A DNA stretch of 64,000 bases from Arthonia radiata. Taxonomy: Eukaryota; Ascomycota; Arthoniomycetes; Arthoniales; Arthoniaceae. Under the pieces are notes generated by a model. That model did not search any database. It was given only the letters and a program-made list of their open reading frames with translations, and was not told the DNA's origin. Below, piece after piece: positions 1-14,099 of this stretch. Position 1 is the first letter of the stretch. Every line of letters starts with the position of its first letter. Location: positions 1 to 64,000 of the forward strand of contig PSQN01000010.1 in assembly GCA_002989075.1 (NCBI GenBank), given 5' to 3'. The translations under genes and the position numbers were made by a program.

Positions 1-225
1 GCAATGCTCTATCCCCAGCACGACGGAGTTTAACAAGATTACCCAAGCCTTCCGGCCAAGGAAAAGAACTCGTTGGCTCCGTCAGTGTAGCGCGCGTGCG
101 GCCCAGAACATCTAAGGGCATCACAGACCTGTTATTGCCTCAAACTTCCATCGGCTTGAGCCGATAGTCCCTCTAAGAAGCCGGCGACCGGCAAAAGCTG
201 GCCGGGCTATTTAGCAGGTTAAGGT
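1..225 (-). rRNA. 18S (SSU) rRNA gene fragment, truncated
   Basis: The minus strand matches the well-known conserved 3' third of fungal 18S rRNA, including the stretch reading CGGCTTGAGCCGATGGAAG and the segment ending GGGGATAGAGCATTGC. The match runs from the window edge to base 225 (TTAAGGT in + sense), where 18S should continue with CTCGTTCG but the sequence turns into AT-rich repeat DNA. I see only about one difference from the usual sequence (one T where C is expected in the GCTGGCCGGG stretch). The gene therefore points left, and its remaining 3' end and the ITS region would lie outside the window. It is either the edge of the rDNA array or a dispersed rDNA piece. It is not a complete rRNA gene as seen here. 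Confidence 0.93.
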
Positions 226-3200
226 TAGCTATTAGCTTAATATAAGTAATAAAAAGGCTAATACTCTAAGTTATTAGTAAAATAAGAGATTTTATTTAGA
301 CTAAGTGAAATCTCTATTATAAACCTAATAATAATATTAAAGCGCTTCTACTTTAGGCTATAGCTAACTATATAAAGATAAAGTATACTCTTCTACTATT
401 AAATAACTCTTATTATATAAATAAACTATTTAAAGTTAATAAATAGAAGAACCTTATGATTAACCTTTAAGACTTCTAAAAGAACTATAAGAGATTCTAT
501 ACTCTCTCTACTAGCTTATTATTAGACTTTGAAGAAAAAAATATAATAAATTATCTAAGAAGAACCCTTCTAAACTATCTAATAAAGATACTAATAAGGT
601 AGAATACTAAATATAAGATATTTAAATAACGCTTAAGATAGTAAGCCTTAATCCTACTGATATAACTACTAATATTAGTAACTACATTACTATTTAGGTA
701 TTATAAGGCCTTATCTATAAAAGTCTTTATACCTAGAAGCAAGTACTTCTTAATAGCTCTAGTAATATTACTATAGTAAGTCTTTAATCTTACTAAGAAT
801 TAAGCTATTAATCTTATTTTATATATTTTTAGACTCGCTACGTAGTTTTTTAACTATAATATATATAATAAGATAGTATATAGCTAGATAATCTACTATT
901 CTTCTTAATGAGAGCTACTTATCTAAATAGCTACTAAAGAAGCTATATAAGATATATATATATATAAAGCTTCTACTTAATATATAGAATAAGATTATAA
1001 AAAGAGACATCTTTAGCTAGTATAATACTATTAAGGACCTTTAGAACGTAGGCTATTTTATTAAAAAGACTATATTATTGTTCTAAAGCGAGGTCTAGTA
1101 TAGATTAAGTTAGAGTTAAAGTTATAACGCCTATAAGCGCGCTTCTAAGTAATACTTATAATTCCAAGCTTCTTTATAGAGTTTGTTCTAGTAAAGTTAG
1201 AAGTAGAAGTAAAACTACTAGCGGTATAACTATAGAGCCGGCTTACGTCCGCCTTATAGCTATAATAGACCGTCTTTAGGCCCTTAATAGATAATATACT
1301 GCAAGTATAGTAAGAAAGGATACCTCTTCTATAAATATCTAAACAGTAAGTAGAATAAAAGGAACCTAGTAGTACTTATACTAGATATTAATATTAATAG
1401 TATTATCTTTTATTTAGCTATTAAGGTACTATTCATAAATATAGCCTTTATATATAGACTTCTTAGTTTTAATAGTAAATTTCTTAGCTTCTACTTAGTA
1501 AATACTATTAAGCCCTTGTTAAAAAGATGCAGGAAAGAAGAAGGATACTACTACAAAGAGTAGAAAGACGAGACCAGCTTAGGACTGGTGCAATACTTAG
1601 GCTTGGTACAGGTACAATACTTAGTAGCAAGGAGAAGCTGTTGTTATGTTGTCTGTCTTGTTAGCTAGAATCCTCTAGAGAGATTCTAGCTTATATGTCT
1701 AAGTCTAGCGGCCTGTACAGGACTTACTAGATATCTGTTCTTTTAATAGGGGCTAGATAACCCGTAACTTACGGCACAAGACGGTAATTCCGTCTATCTA
1801 AAACTATTAGTCTCTAAGTCTATTCCGTGTTGTCTTAGACTACGGGCCAGCTGTCTAGAACAGGTCGTACAAGGCTCCTTTTTGTCCTAGGCCCGGGCTA
1901 CTAGGCCCGACCCTTTAGGTAAAAGGCTTGTTCTATTCTAGGCCGAGACAGCTGGTAGGACCTATCCGATACTCCGGGCCCCTAGGGGTTCCAGCTAACC
2001 AGCTAGTTGGTTAATTTCTAACAGCCCTTTAGCTTTAGTAGTATAAAAGTATTAGCTTAAAAGAGCGTACGTTATTTACTTAATTATAGTATAAAAGTTA
2101 ATCTTATCTCCTATTGTTTTTAACTTAAAGTTAGTATCCCTATTACTACTATTTCTATTCTATATATAACGCTCTTTAATAAATTTAGCTACTCTCCCTT
2201 TAAAGCTATTAAGAAAGAAATCTATATTATTAACGCTAATAGTATAGTCTAAATTAATAAGTAAGTCTTTTATATTACTTAGTTTAAGAAGTATAATATT
2301 GTCCTTAGAATACTCTAGTTTTAGATAGTAGATCTATTTATTTTATTTACTATAGGTACTATTGCTTAGCGTAGTTATAATATATATAAGTAGATACTTT
2401 TAGCTATCTTAGATAAGCTTTTTACTAATATATAGACTAATAGACCTCTTTAGGTTATACTGCTATATAGTAAATCAACCTCTAGCTAGACTAAGACTGT
2501 AGTTTGTATAGTAGCGACCTAAACTTAAACTACTACTAGACTAGATACGCTTAATATAGATACTTTATTACTAAAGGAGTTTTAGAACTTTTTTAATATA
2601 TTTAGTAAGAAATTAGCTAGATAACTTATATTTAATTGTTTAAATCTTAATTATACTATTAAGATAATAGGTAACGTACTAAACTTATCTATTTATAATC
2701 TCTTACTCTATAAACTTAAGGTTCTTAAAGAGTATCTTAATAAGGCTATTTAATATAGTTAGATTTAGCCTAGTAAGAGCTTAATAGGCGCTTCTATCTT
2801 ATTTATTTTAAAGAACAGTAAAATCTTATATCTCTATATTCATTATTATAGCTTAAATAACGTTATAATTAAGAATTATTATTCCTTACCTTTAATAAGT
2901 AAGATTCTTAACTACTTAAACGGTATACGCTTCTTTATAAAGCTTAATCTATATAATATATACTACTATATTTAGATCTATAAAGATAATAAATAGAAGA
3001 CTACCTTTAAGACTAGACATAGCTACTTCAAATACCTTATTATATCTTTTAGCTTAGTAAATACTTCTACTATCTTTTAGTTCTATATTTACTATACTCT
3101 TACTAGTATAGTTAATATTATCTATATCATCTATTTAAACAATATACTAATCTATTTCTAAACTTAATAGACTTATATAAGTATATTTAAGTAGTTCTTT

Positions 3201-5600
3201 AGCGCTTAAGAGAGTAGTATCTATATATAAAGATTTCTAAATATAAGTTCTTTACTACTATAATAGAATTCCTTAGCTTTATAGTAACAATATTAGAGAT
3301 TAAAATAGAGAAAGAGTAATTAGTAACTATTCTTTAATAGTCTTATTTTAAGAATATATACAATATACTTATCTTTTTAAGGTTTACTAGGTTTTACTAT
3401 AGGTTTATATTTAAATATATAAATATTATTGCTTCTTTAAATAATCTTACTTAGAAATACTATAAGAAATGTAGTTATAACCTAGCTATCTGTATAAAAG
3501 AAAAAGAACTACTGTATTTATCTTTAAATAGACTAACGCTTCTAAAATTATTCTTTAAAGCTAGTATTTTAGTTTTACCTCTAGTATATAATTATAACTA
3601 CCATCTTAGACTATACTATTAATACTATTCTACTCTAGCTATATAGTAGGCTAAATATAGGTATAGAACGCTAGTATAGCAATAATACTTAAGTCTACTA
3701 GTATTTAGTAGTATATTTTTTAAGAAAGTTATAAAGTACCGAGTTAAATTATAATACCTATAATAAAGAGCTACTTACTATTATTAAGGCTTTTAAGTAA
3801 TTCTATTATTATATTAAAGGTACGTTATATACTATACGTATATAGTACAACTATAATAATCTAAAGTACTTTATAACTACTAAAAAGCTTAGTAGTTGTT
3901 AAGTATAATAGACTAAATACTCATTAGTATATAACTTTGAAATTAAGTATAAGAAGAAGATAACTAATTCTGTAGATAAATTGTCCTAGTAACTTAACTA
4001 TAAATATAAATTAGACTAGTAAATTGGCTAAAACTTAATATTACCTACTTTATAGTAATTGCTCGCTAAAACTCTAAATTTAGTAATTAATTAGATATAT
4101 ACTACTAGTAAGAGTAAAGAGGGTAATCGAACTAGGTCTACTTTACTAGTAGTACTAGTAAATATAAGTATTACTAGTATAGTAGCTTTATTAGTTTTAA
4201 TATACACTATCTTAGAATATAATTCTAATATATTAGAACTTTTATCTTCTACTAGGCAAGTTTAAGGCCTTCTAAAATAGATTCTATAGTAAATATAGAA
4301 AGAGAGTATAGTAAATATACCTCTTTTTAGTACTAATAGGTTAATATATTTTATACTATAAGTATTAATAGTAGTAGCTACTTATACTAAAATAGTATTT
4401 ACTAAACTTACTAACTTTCTGCTTATATTTATTAATATAGTATAACAGAGGAACGCCTCTAAAGAGCTATAAAGACAAGAAGAAAAGAGAGAATAGGCTA
4501 AATAAGCTCTTAATAAGAGTTAAAGACGCTACTAAGATATACTTTAATACTATAAACATTTTTAAATCCCTTACTTTCTATTGCTACGTATAGAGCTTTT
4601 AAAATAAAACTATAATACTTAGAAGACGGGCTACCTTAGTATTAAGAAGACTTTAAAGATCTTAAGGTAAAGGTACTACTAGAAGAGTATTAAGAATAAC
4701 GTTAACTGCTATATTAGTAAGTATAATATTTACTAATAAACTAAAGTATCTAAATATAAGCTCTATAGCTTACTTACCTCGCTTTCTATACTCTTAGAGC
4801 TACTATAGAGCTAGTTAATAGACTTTATTATTAGCTTATCTCTTATAAATAGCTATAATATAATTCTTATACTATATAACTACTTTATAAAGCTAATCTA
4901 GTACTATACTATATTCTTAAAGATTATAGTCTAGACGCTAGTTAATATTGTCTTATAAATTATAGTATATAACCTTATAAGTCTACTAAACAACTTTATA
5001 TTAGATTAAGGTAGTTTGTTTACTTTTAAGTAGTAGTAAACCTTTCTTATTTACCTAAAGATAAAGAAGAGGCTAAGTACTATATTTTACTTATAGATAG
5101 ATAGTTAAACTAAATATTAGAATTAATCTATTAAACAGTATTTATAATACTTTTGCTTCTACTATTAGAACAACTAGATTACCTTGCTTCTAGTAGTAGA
5201 ATATACCTATAATTAGGCTTCTTATATAGTAACTAGAAAGTCTTCTTTTATATTAGCGTTTAACTATAAACTAATATTTCTAGATAATATACTAAAGCCT
5301 AAACAGAAGGATGTATCTAAGAATAATAACTAGAATTATTCTAATATTGTTACGCTAGTAGAACGTTATTAAGCTACAGTATATATAAACTATATATAAA
5401 ATAACTAAGCTAAGCTACTTCTAACTATAAAGTTTATTATTAATAATTTATACTCTAAGTTCTCTAGATTTAGCTTATTTAAACTAGCCTAGAGCTATCT
5501 TCTTTAAACAAGCTTCTAAAAACTTACCTTTTTAGTAAAGAGTATCTTTATATAAAAGAAACTTACTATAAAGTAAACTTAGTATATTATAGATTAGATA
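226..5600 (+). mobile_element. Ty3/Gypsy LTR retrotransposon fossil, heavily RIP-degraded (element C)
   Basis: This AT-rich stretch reads on the plus strand as a very decayed Ty3/Gypsy element. Recognisable parts, in order, are a gag zinc-knuckle-like segment near 1285-1330, a reverse transcriptase near 2820-3170 (remains of the YRxLNN, TKLDL and YLDD-type motifs), an RNase H region near 3560-3830 and an integrase region near 4650-5330. RT before integrase marks it as Gypsy, not Copia. Stops are very frequent, so it is broken beyond coding. Its own LTRs could not be delimited; 5600-5781 holds two copies of a roughly 30-bp motif (CCTATAAACCCG...) but no clear LTR. The edges given are approximate. 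It is the oldest layer of the nest, since another LTR sits inside it. Confidence 0.75.
1517..2023 (+). repeat. Solo LTR inserted in the older Gypsy element
   Basis: A 507-bp block begins TGTTA and ends TAACA, the usual LTR ends, and is flanked on both sides by GCCCT (1512-1516 and 2024-2028), a perfect 5-bp target-site duplication. Its GC content is clearly higher than that of the surrounding element, so it is younger than its host element. There is no internal coding region, so it is a solo LTR left by recombination between the two LTRs of a once complete element. A second, inverted partial copy lies at 17739-18007. Confidence 0.85.
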
Positions 5601-5781
5601 TATACTATATATATTACAGGCGCCAGCTCTAGACAGTCTAGCGCATTTTTAAGTGTTAATCACCACCAGTTATCTCAGCCCTACCAGTATTATTCTCGAC
5701 TAAGCCTATAAACCCGCTATAGGTATTATTAGACAAAACAGCTTTAAAAGCCTACGTTCCCTATAAACCCGATATAAGCAT

Positions 5782-6081
5782 TATTAAGACTAACGGACAT
5801 AGAGGAACTCCCCTATGTACCTTAAACTATATAGCAAAACTAATAGCCGACCTTTAAGAGACTTTAGTCTATTAACTTAATATTTAAATACAAGTTCCTT
5901 AACTATATTTAAGTAACGTACTTTACCTTCTATTTACTTAGTTAAGCTCCTCTTACCCTCTATAATTTGTCTCGCCTCTCCTACCTTTTAGTTTTTAGTA
6001 TAAAAGATATCTACTACTAAGGTTAATAAGTATATAAGGTAAGTAAGCCTCAGTTCGGTTCTTCTAGCGATTAGCGTTATA
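5782..6081 (+). repeat. 5' LTR of element A
   Basis: About 300 bp that align over most of their length with 17437-17737, including shared stretches such as GACTTTAGTCTATTAACTT and TTTGTCTCGCCTCTCCTA. The right end is clear (GTTATA here, GTTACA in the other copy). The left end is less certain because RIP has changed the expected TGT start. Confidence 0.7.
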
Positions 6082-8429
6082 CTTTAATAGACTCGCTATA
6101 AAAGTAGAGAAAACAGATTAATTATATTTACTACTTTAGCACTAAACAGCTACAATGCTGCGAATAGGCTGGCTAGCAAAATAGCCGCTACAGGTAAGAT
6201 ATTAAACGTTAACACTAAAATAAGTAAGAGCTTCTTAGATAAACGTTCTAAACTTATTTCATTTTTAATATGCTTAGCTATATCTTTTAAAACTTATAAG
6301 AACTAGTTTCCTAATAACAGTACTATAGTTTTATTTACCGTATTCTATATAAATAGCGAGGTATATAAATAGTTTAACTTTCATCTTAAAGATTATCTCT
6401 ATAAAGTATCTAACAAATAATAAGAAGAGACAGATAAACTCTTCTTTAGCTTTACTACGTTTTAGCAAAAGCTCTAATAGATATACAGAGATACTAACTC
6501 TAAACGTACTACTATACGTAAGCTTAAGACACTTTGCTAGATGAAACTAGCTAGCGAATACGCTGCTAAGTTTCTGCAATATACTAACTAAACTAAATAG
6601 AATAAAGGACCGCTAATCGATACCTTTTATAAAAGCTTAAAGAACTATATTAAAGAAATTATCTATATCCATAGAGAAAAGTTTACTAAACTCGAAAAGT
6701 TTATAAAACGAGCTAAGAAAATTAACGATAGTAACTTTAAATGGCAATTTAAAAAAAAGGGAACTAACTTAAATAAGTTTATCTAAACTTAGAGTAAATA
6801 TAACTTATAATAAGACCAAAGTAATCTAATAGAGTTAAATTTTATAAAACTTTATGAAAAACTAAATAACTAGGAACAAGAACATAGAATAAAGAATAAG
6901 CTATACTTATATTACAGTAAACTAGAGTACTAAGTAAGAGAATAATGTTTTAAGAAATAATAGTTTAATAGCACTAGATAAAGCGGATACAATAACAATT
7001 AACTTTAAAAGACCCGCTTACTACGATAATAGTTTAACGTAACTATTTAAATACAGGAAAACAAAAATTTGTTTAACGACTAAAGAGACACTTATCGAGA
7101 TACTTTCAGTAAGTAGAACAACAAGCTAAACTTATTCGAGCTGTATATAAATTGGGACACCGATAGTAAGTTATAAGAGGAGACTAAAGAGCGACAAACG
7201 AAACGAAAACAATAAAATTCGTAAGACTAGAACAATATTAACCGCACTATCTCGAGGCAATAGGCACAGAGAACCGTTGTACTACACAAAATACTATCCT
7301 AAACCGCGTACTAGGATAATAATTATACGATCTATAAATCTAATAAGCAAGAGTTAGAATAGTAGCTAAAGAAACTAATATCTCTGAAACAAGTTTTGAC
7401 ACGAGAACTAGGCCTCACCCGAGGACGGCCTAGATCACCTTATCTCGAAACTTAAGGAGAAATTTAAGGAAGAATAGGCTGTAGGAGCTAAGCAAGATAG
7501 TACCTACGATACGTTATAGGTAAGATAAAGACTCAAAGACAATAATATAGATTCTAATAGTACAGAATCCTCTCTCAAGGACAATACTAACTAGAAAAAC
7601 TAAACTCTGACTCGTTAAGAAGAAATAATATAGAGACTTTGTTAGATAGCCTTCTACAATAGAAAGTTAAGCGCTAATAGAGATATTAACAATATTCTAG
7701 AATATATTTAATTACGCTTACGACGACTAGTAAACTACCTTATTAGGGGTCTAAAATTACGTAGTTAGTACTAATATCTTTAACCGACAATATACAACTT
7801 ACAGATATAACGAGTTATAACCGGTAATAGTTACATAATTAAAGTAGAAATTGTAAACAATAAACTAGACGTTATAATAAGAGTAGTACTAAGATATTTA
7901 ATATAGGAATTCTTATAGTAGATTAACTAACAATAGATTCTAGTATCTAAGATACTTTAGAACGTATATAATTAACATAAAAAAGACTAGGCCGACTGCT
8001 TCAAGGGCAGTAGTACCGGCCCGTCTAACGTAAACCCTTTAGAAGCCTAGCTCTACGCGAGCTCGGCTATCTACAGAATATACCTATACACTCGGGTAAT
8101 AATAAATAACAGACACATTAAAATTTTATTAATTTAGACGTAACAGACAACTTTATTTTAATACGCTATATTAAAGAGTGCTAAATATAAACATAAAAGA
8201 AGAAATTACTTTACGCACTATTTAAATTTTAAGGAACAAAAGAAAGAGTCAACTACAAAACTTTACTAATAAGTATAATAATTAGGAACTATTAAGAAGA
8301 AATTACTTACAATATCGTTAATATTAACTAATACTACGCAGTACTAGATATATCTTAGTTATAACAATACAATCTAAAAGTAAATTAGAGAACTAAGAAA
8401 CTCCTTTTTACTAAGTATAAGTACTCTAG

Positions 8430-8625
8430 TGTGATGCATAAACGTCTCGATGGCGAATTAGGACGAAATATTGCCTATTTAGGAAGGCTGCGATGCTAGG
8501 AGGATATCTTCCGTCCAATGGACGCATCCCTTTCTTTTCTCCTCAATAATTAGCTTGAACACCAGTAGGGCCTATTTGGGCCCTTTTTGCCACCTAACTG
8601 CTCCCTGCCCTACACCCAGATCACA
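8430..8625 (+). repeat. 5' LTR of element B
   Basis: This 196-bp repeat has TG...CA ends and aligns without gaps to 15897-16092. By eye about 18 positions differ (about 91 percent identity), all but one of them transitions. The RIP-like pattern means the divergence cannot be read as a clock. Confidence 0.9.
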
Positions 8626-11600
8626 TCCTAATTATTCTAAACCCACGAGGGGGGCGGCCGGCAGTCAGGCACCTTATCGACGTCGCTTAGGGATTAACCT
8701 GGCATAACTAAGTATAGCCGAGACTCCGCATACACGTTGAAATGAATAATATTAAAATTAATTGATGGCCGATGCTTGCAAGTACCGTATTCGAAGAGGA
8801 CGAGCAAGGAACTAAGCACGCGACGGTGGTCGCTTTATATCCGCCGCATAAGCAGAATACAGAGCGTAGCAAAACATGGCCAACGCCGAAGAAGACCAGG
8901 ACCCTTACATAGGATCCGGCGACGACGATAAGCAAGAGGGCTTACAAGCCGGCGAACAGACGCCGAGCAGATCGCGAACTAGGAAGGACGATAGTCTAAA
9001 CCAAAACAATGACGACGACGAAGGGGCCCACCAAGGCTCTAACCGCGAAGAATCCCTCTTCAGCGCCTCCTTAAGCGTTAAGGTACGAAAGCTGAAACAA
9101 GAACTGCTAGCACAGCAGCAGCAGCACACTATTGAGAAGCTCAAGCTTGAAAAGCGAATGCTCGAAGTTGAGCTCCAGTCCGTCCGCAATTCGGAGGCTG
9201 GTAGCAAGCGGCTACGGGGCGATTTAAGCCTTTAAAGCTAGATCAACGAGCTCCTTAAGAAAGAGGCGCCCAAGCTTAAGAGAGCTATAGGCTCTGCGGG
9301 CACTCGATGGACTCAGACCATTGAGGAAAGATTTCAGATGGCCAACGTGTTGGACCCCGACGACGTTCGTGTCATTACTTGGTGCGTTCAGGGACTCCCC
9401 AGAGACCTGGCGGATAGGTAGCGAACTTACGCCGAAGAGAACAAAGAGAAGACGTCGCTCTACGTGTAGGCGTACTTTAAAGGATAGGTAATAGAATGCA
9501 TCGTCGACCCAGCCACGGCTACTGTAGCCAACGCAGAAAGGTTCTTTACATCGACGCAGAGTTCGACGCAGAAGCTCGAGGACTTCCTGAGCTTTCTACA
9601 GAACGAAGAAACTAAGTTGCCAGGTGGCAAGATGCCGGACCCGAATCGGGCCGCATTCTACTACACGCGCTTGCCTTCATAGATTAAGGCGAAGCTAATT
9701 AAGCAAGGTCTCTTAGAGAACCTGCTTAAAGACACGAACGAGCTTCTAAAGAAAGTTTGTCGCCCCAAACCTGTGTCAATTCGACGCCAGTTGGGCGGGG
9801 AAACGACAGGCCCCGAGGGTAAGCCTCGCGTCCCTAAAGCTTGGGGCTGTCTATCAATGGCGAGGACGAATTAAAGTCTCGGTATAGCTAGGCAGGTTGC
9901 CGCAAGAGGTCCTCGCGCTGGTAAATTCCGGTACAGAGATCAACCTTATTAATTATTGTATTGTGCTTGAAAGAGGATAGTAAAAATCGTATAAAGTAAA
10001 GCTTCCGCATACTAAGTTTCTTAATAAAAATAAGCTGCAGCTCTACGGCGCGTATAACGTGAATGTAACCGTAAGAGACGTGTATAAGGAGGAACAGTAT
10101 TGCCAACTCCGCCTATATTCGGCCAACTTTGTAGGATACAGCCTCGTCTTGGGATACCCATGGCTTGAGCAAGTTGAGCCCCGGATTAGCTGGGCGATAA
10201 GAATAATTACTTGGGGAAACCTTCCTGCGCCCGAAGAACGGGTAGCAGGAGCTAAATCTGTTGAGATCGTTAGTAAAGACGTAATTTTAGTATATTTGCA
10301 AAGAGGCAAACAGTACTACTCCGCGATCCCGTAGATAAAAGCGGATAAACGTTATAAGTATTAAATAGCGGTCTTATTAGACGTTAGTTCGCCGCTAGAC
10401 CGGACCCCGGATAGCGAGCCTAAGAAAGTAGAGAAGCGAGATAAGCTTTCTCCTCAGTACGCTGAATATAAAGATATCTTTTCTGAAGAACTGTTGAGTG
10501 AGCTTGCGCCGCTTAGTGAGCATACTTATAAAATCGAGCTTAAGGATAGTACGGAACCTCCGTATAAGCTAATTTACCCTATATCGCAGGATGAGCTAAA
10601 GACGCTCCGGGAGTATCTAAATGCTATAATTAAGAAAGGATGGATATAACCCTCTACCAGTCCGGCGGGTGCTCTGATCCTGTTCGTACCTAAAGTAGAC
10701 GGATCGTTAAGACTGTATGTTGACTACCGCGGTTTAAACAATGTAACTATAAAGAATTGCTACGCATTACCGCTAGTCTCTAAGATTCTTAATTGCCTGC
10801 AAGGCTCGAAGGTGTTTACGAAGCTTAATCTTCGCGATGCCTATTACCGTATCTGCATTCGTAAAGGAAATAAATGGAAGACGGCGTTTTGTATCCAATA
10901 TAGGCACTATAAATACCTAGTAATGCCTTTTAGACTAGCAAACGCCTCTGCTACGTTTTAGGTATATATCTACAAAGCTATAGGCAATCTTGTTGATACC
11001 GTGTATATCGTTTATATAGACGATATCTTAATTTTCTCTGAAGACAAGGAAAGCTATAAAGGCTATATCAAAGAAGTCCTGCGAAGGCTCCGTAAATAGG
11101 GTTTATTTATAAAGCTGTCTAAGTGTTAATTTCACACTACCAAGGTTTTTTTCCTAGGGTTCACCGTGAGAGTCGATAGTGTTGAAATAGACCTAGAAAG
11201 GGTACAGACTATAGCCGAATAGCTAGTTCCCACCACCGTAAAGCAGATCCTGTCCTTCCTGAGGTTCACAAACTTCTACCGGCGATTTATCTACGGATTT
11301 AGCCGCATCGTAGCGCTAATGAACGCACTAACGAAAGACGTTAAGTTTATCTAGAGTAAAGCCCAACAACAAGCTTTTAAAGCGCTAAAGCAAGCCTTTA
11401 TAAATGTACTAGTGCTGACGCACTTTAATTCGACACTGTCGATCGTTTTAATAACTGACGCATTAGACTTTACAATGGCAGGTATCTTACTTCAGCTAAG
11501 AGGAGATAGCCAATTAACATTGCCGTTAAACATTAACTTAGGCTTGTCTACACTAGATGTGGCGGACACCGCCCGAACTGGTACTAATAACAAGGCGGAC

Positions 11601-14099
11601 ACATATCTGCATCCGGTAGCGTTCTTTTTAAAGAAATTTGTAGACGCTGAGCTGAGATATAATACCTATAATAAAGAGCTTATAGCAATATAGGCCAGCT
11701 TTAAGTACTAGCGCTATTACCTTATTGGTGCACAGCACTTAGTAAAGGTCGTAACAGACTACAATAATCTACGGTATTTTATAACAACAAAAGTATTGTC
11801 TCGCCGACAGGCGCGCTGGGCAGAAGACCTGTCGACGGCGCGTCTAGATTACAAGAACCTGCGTGGGGTAAAGAAAGACAACGCCAACAAGATGTTGTCG
11901 AGCCTACAGCAGAAGCTTAGGAGAGGTGCTGCTTTGCTTAGTACCGGGGAGAAGCCTCCTAGCCCAGAAGAAGGTATAATTGCTGCCTTAATTATATTGC
12001 TTGAAGATTAGTTTAAACACTGTTAGCGGTTTGGCCACCAACCTAAAATCCTAGACGCGACTGTGGCCCAAGTCGGGGGCAGATCGGAGTTAGATACATA
12101 CCTTATGCAGGATACCTAGGAGCGAGAAACGCGTCCGTCTTCCCCTACTGACACAGAGTCTTTTCTGGTAGCTCTCGTATCACGAGTTGAGGTAGTTGCA
12201 GCTGCCGCTCTCAAAACAGCTTACAATGATACTCCTCGAGGTCTCGCGGCCTTAATCCTAGAAGCCCAACAAGGAGACGCCTTTGTGAAGCAGAAAGTAT
12301 CGGAGTTAAAATTATTAGCTGAGACTAGAGGTCAATATAGCGACAAAACGGCAGCGAATTGCCGTTAAGCCGGCACGAGAAAGCGCCGTGCGAGTCGAAT
12401 CGACTTAGATGCCCCGACAGGGCCCAACTCGAACTCCGAGTCGTTAAAGCATGCAGAATGGTTAGTTGACAGCTACGGGTTGTTACGCTAAAGTAACAAG
12501 ATCTGGATACCAGAATGCCCTGCATTGAAGCTAGAAGTTATAAGCCGGAATTATAATAATAAGCTTGCTAATTACTTTAAGGTTAAAAAGACCCTAAAGA
12601 TTCTAAGGCGCAAATATGCGTAGGAGAACATAGCAACGTACATCAAGAACTTTATTGCTGAATGCGACGTATGTCAGCGCACTGCCGTAAAAAGGTATAA
12701 GCTATACGGCAAAATAGCGGCGATGCCGGTCCCAATTGGCCCCTTTAAAGACCTGTCTTTAGACTTTATCGTCAAATTGCTAATAGTGCGCTTAAAGAAC
12801 GGAGATATTGTCGATTCAATTCTTGTAGTCGTTGACCGCTTCTTAAAGTTTGTAAGCTACATTCTAGTTAGAGAGACTATAGATACTATAGAGCTGGCGG
12901 AAGTGCTTTATAAGCATTAGGCGAAAACATCGGGATTCCCGAGAAACCTCCTGTCTGATAGAGGATCTGTGTTTACTAGCTTATATTGGAGCACCTTCTG
13001 CTAATATCTGGCCGTAAAACGAAGGTTGAGTACAGCGTTTTACCCTCAGACTGATAGTTAAACCGAGCGTTAAAATTAGGAGCTTGAAAACTACCTGCGT
13101 ATCTATATCTCTTAAGATTAAGTTAATTAGCATAAGTACCTAGAAGAAGCTGCTTTTACAAATAACTCGAAAATTTATTTATCGACGAAGATATCGCCGA
13201 TTGAATGTACATTCGGTCGTATTGCAGACGTACTAGACGGCGCACCGCCGCTAGATTGGCACCGCACCGTAGTTCAGCCGAACAACCTTCCTGTCGGTAA
13301 GGACACCTCCCGTTAAGGGGGAAGGTAGCCTAAGCCAGAACACCCTATAGCAGTTAAGTATGTAGAAGAACGCCTTCTCCGCTAACAAGAAATAAAGCAG
13401 CAGCTAGAAAAAGCTTAGCGTCTGTAGACAGAATAGTATAATACTAAGTACACACTAAAACACTATGTAGTGGGTAATTTAGTACTACTGTCGTTAAAGA
13501 ACCTTAAAACAAAGAGGCCAATAAAGAAGCTTAATAATCGAAGCTTAGGGCCGTTTAGAATTCTTAAGAAAGTAGGTAAATAAGCTTACTAGCTGGCACT
13601 GCTAGATTTCTACTGCATTTACTTTGTCTTCTACGTATCCTTACTGGAGCTATATCGCCGTTGGCCCGGCACGGAACCGCCTGGTCCAATCGAAGTCGAT
13701 GGTGGTAAGGAATAGCTCGTTAAGGCGATTCGCTTTAAGGTTAAGAACAAAGACCAGTATTGGACCAAGTAGCAGAGATAGTCGGAGGCGAATAATACGA
13801 TAGAGCCGCGGGCATATCTTAAAGACTCTAATGCTCTTAAGGAATTTAAGAAGCGTAAAGACGCTGAGCCGAGAAGCAAGCGTCTGAGGCGAACTAGGCA
13901 ACGTAGATAAAAAAGGGCTACAAGCCTATGCGATTAGCCTACGATATAACGCCGAAGAGAAGGCAAAATACCTCGAGTACAGTTCAGAACATAGAATTAG
14001 TATAGTATTAAACTCTAAGACTATTTATATATAATTATAAAGCTTAAGCTATAAGAAAGCTAAAATAAGACTTGTACAGGAAGAAAATATAGAACTATT

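Noticed and set aside
226-5600. First impression of a Ty1/Copia element
   Set aside because: The order RT, RNase H, then integrase and the RT motif remains fit Ty3/Gypsy.
7985-8060. GC-rich patch in element A suspected to be a tRNA-like fold
   Set aside because: No B-box (GGTTCGANTCC) and no cloverleaf could be drawn; probably a less mutated part of the element.
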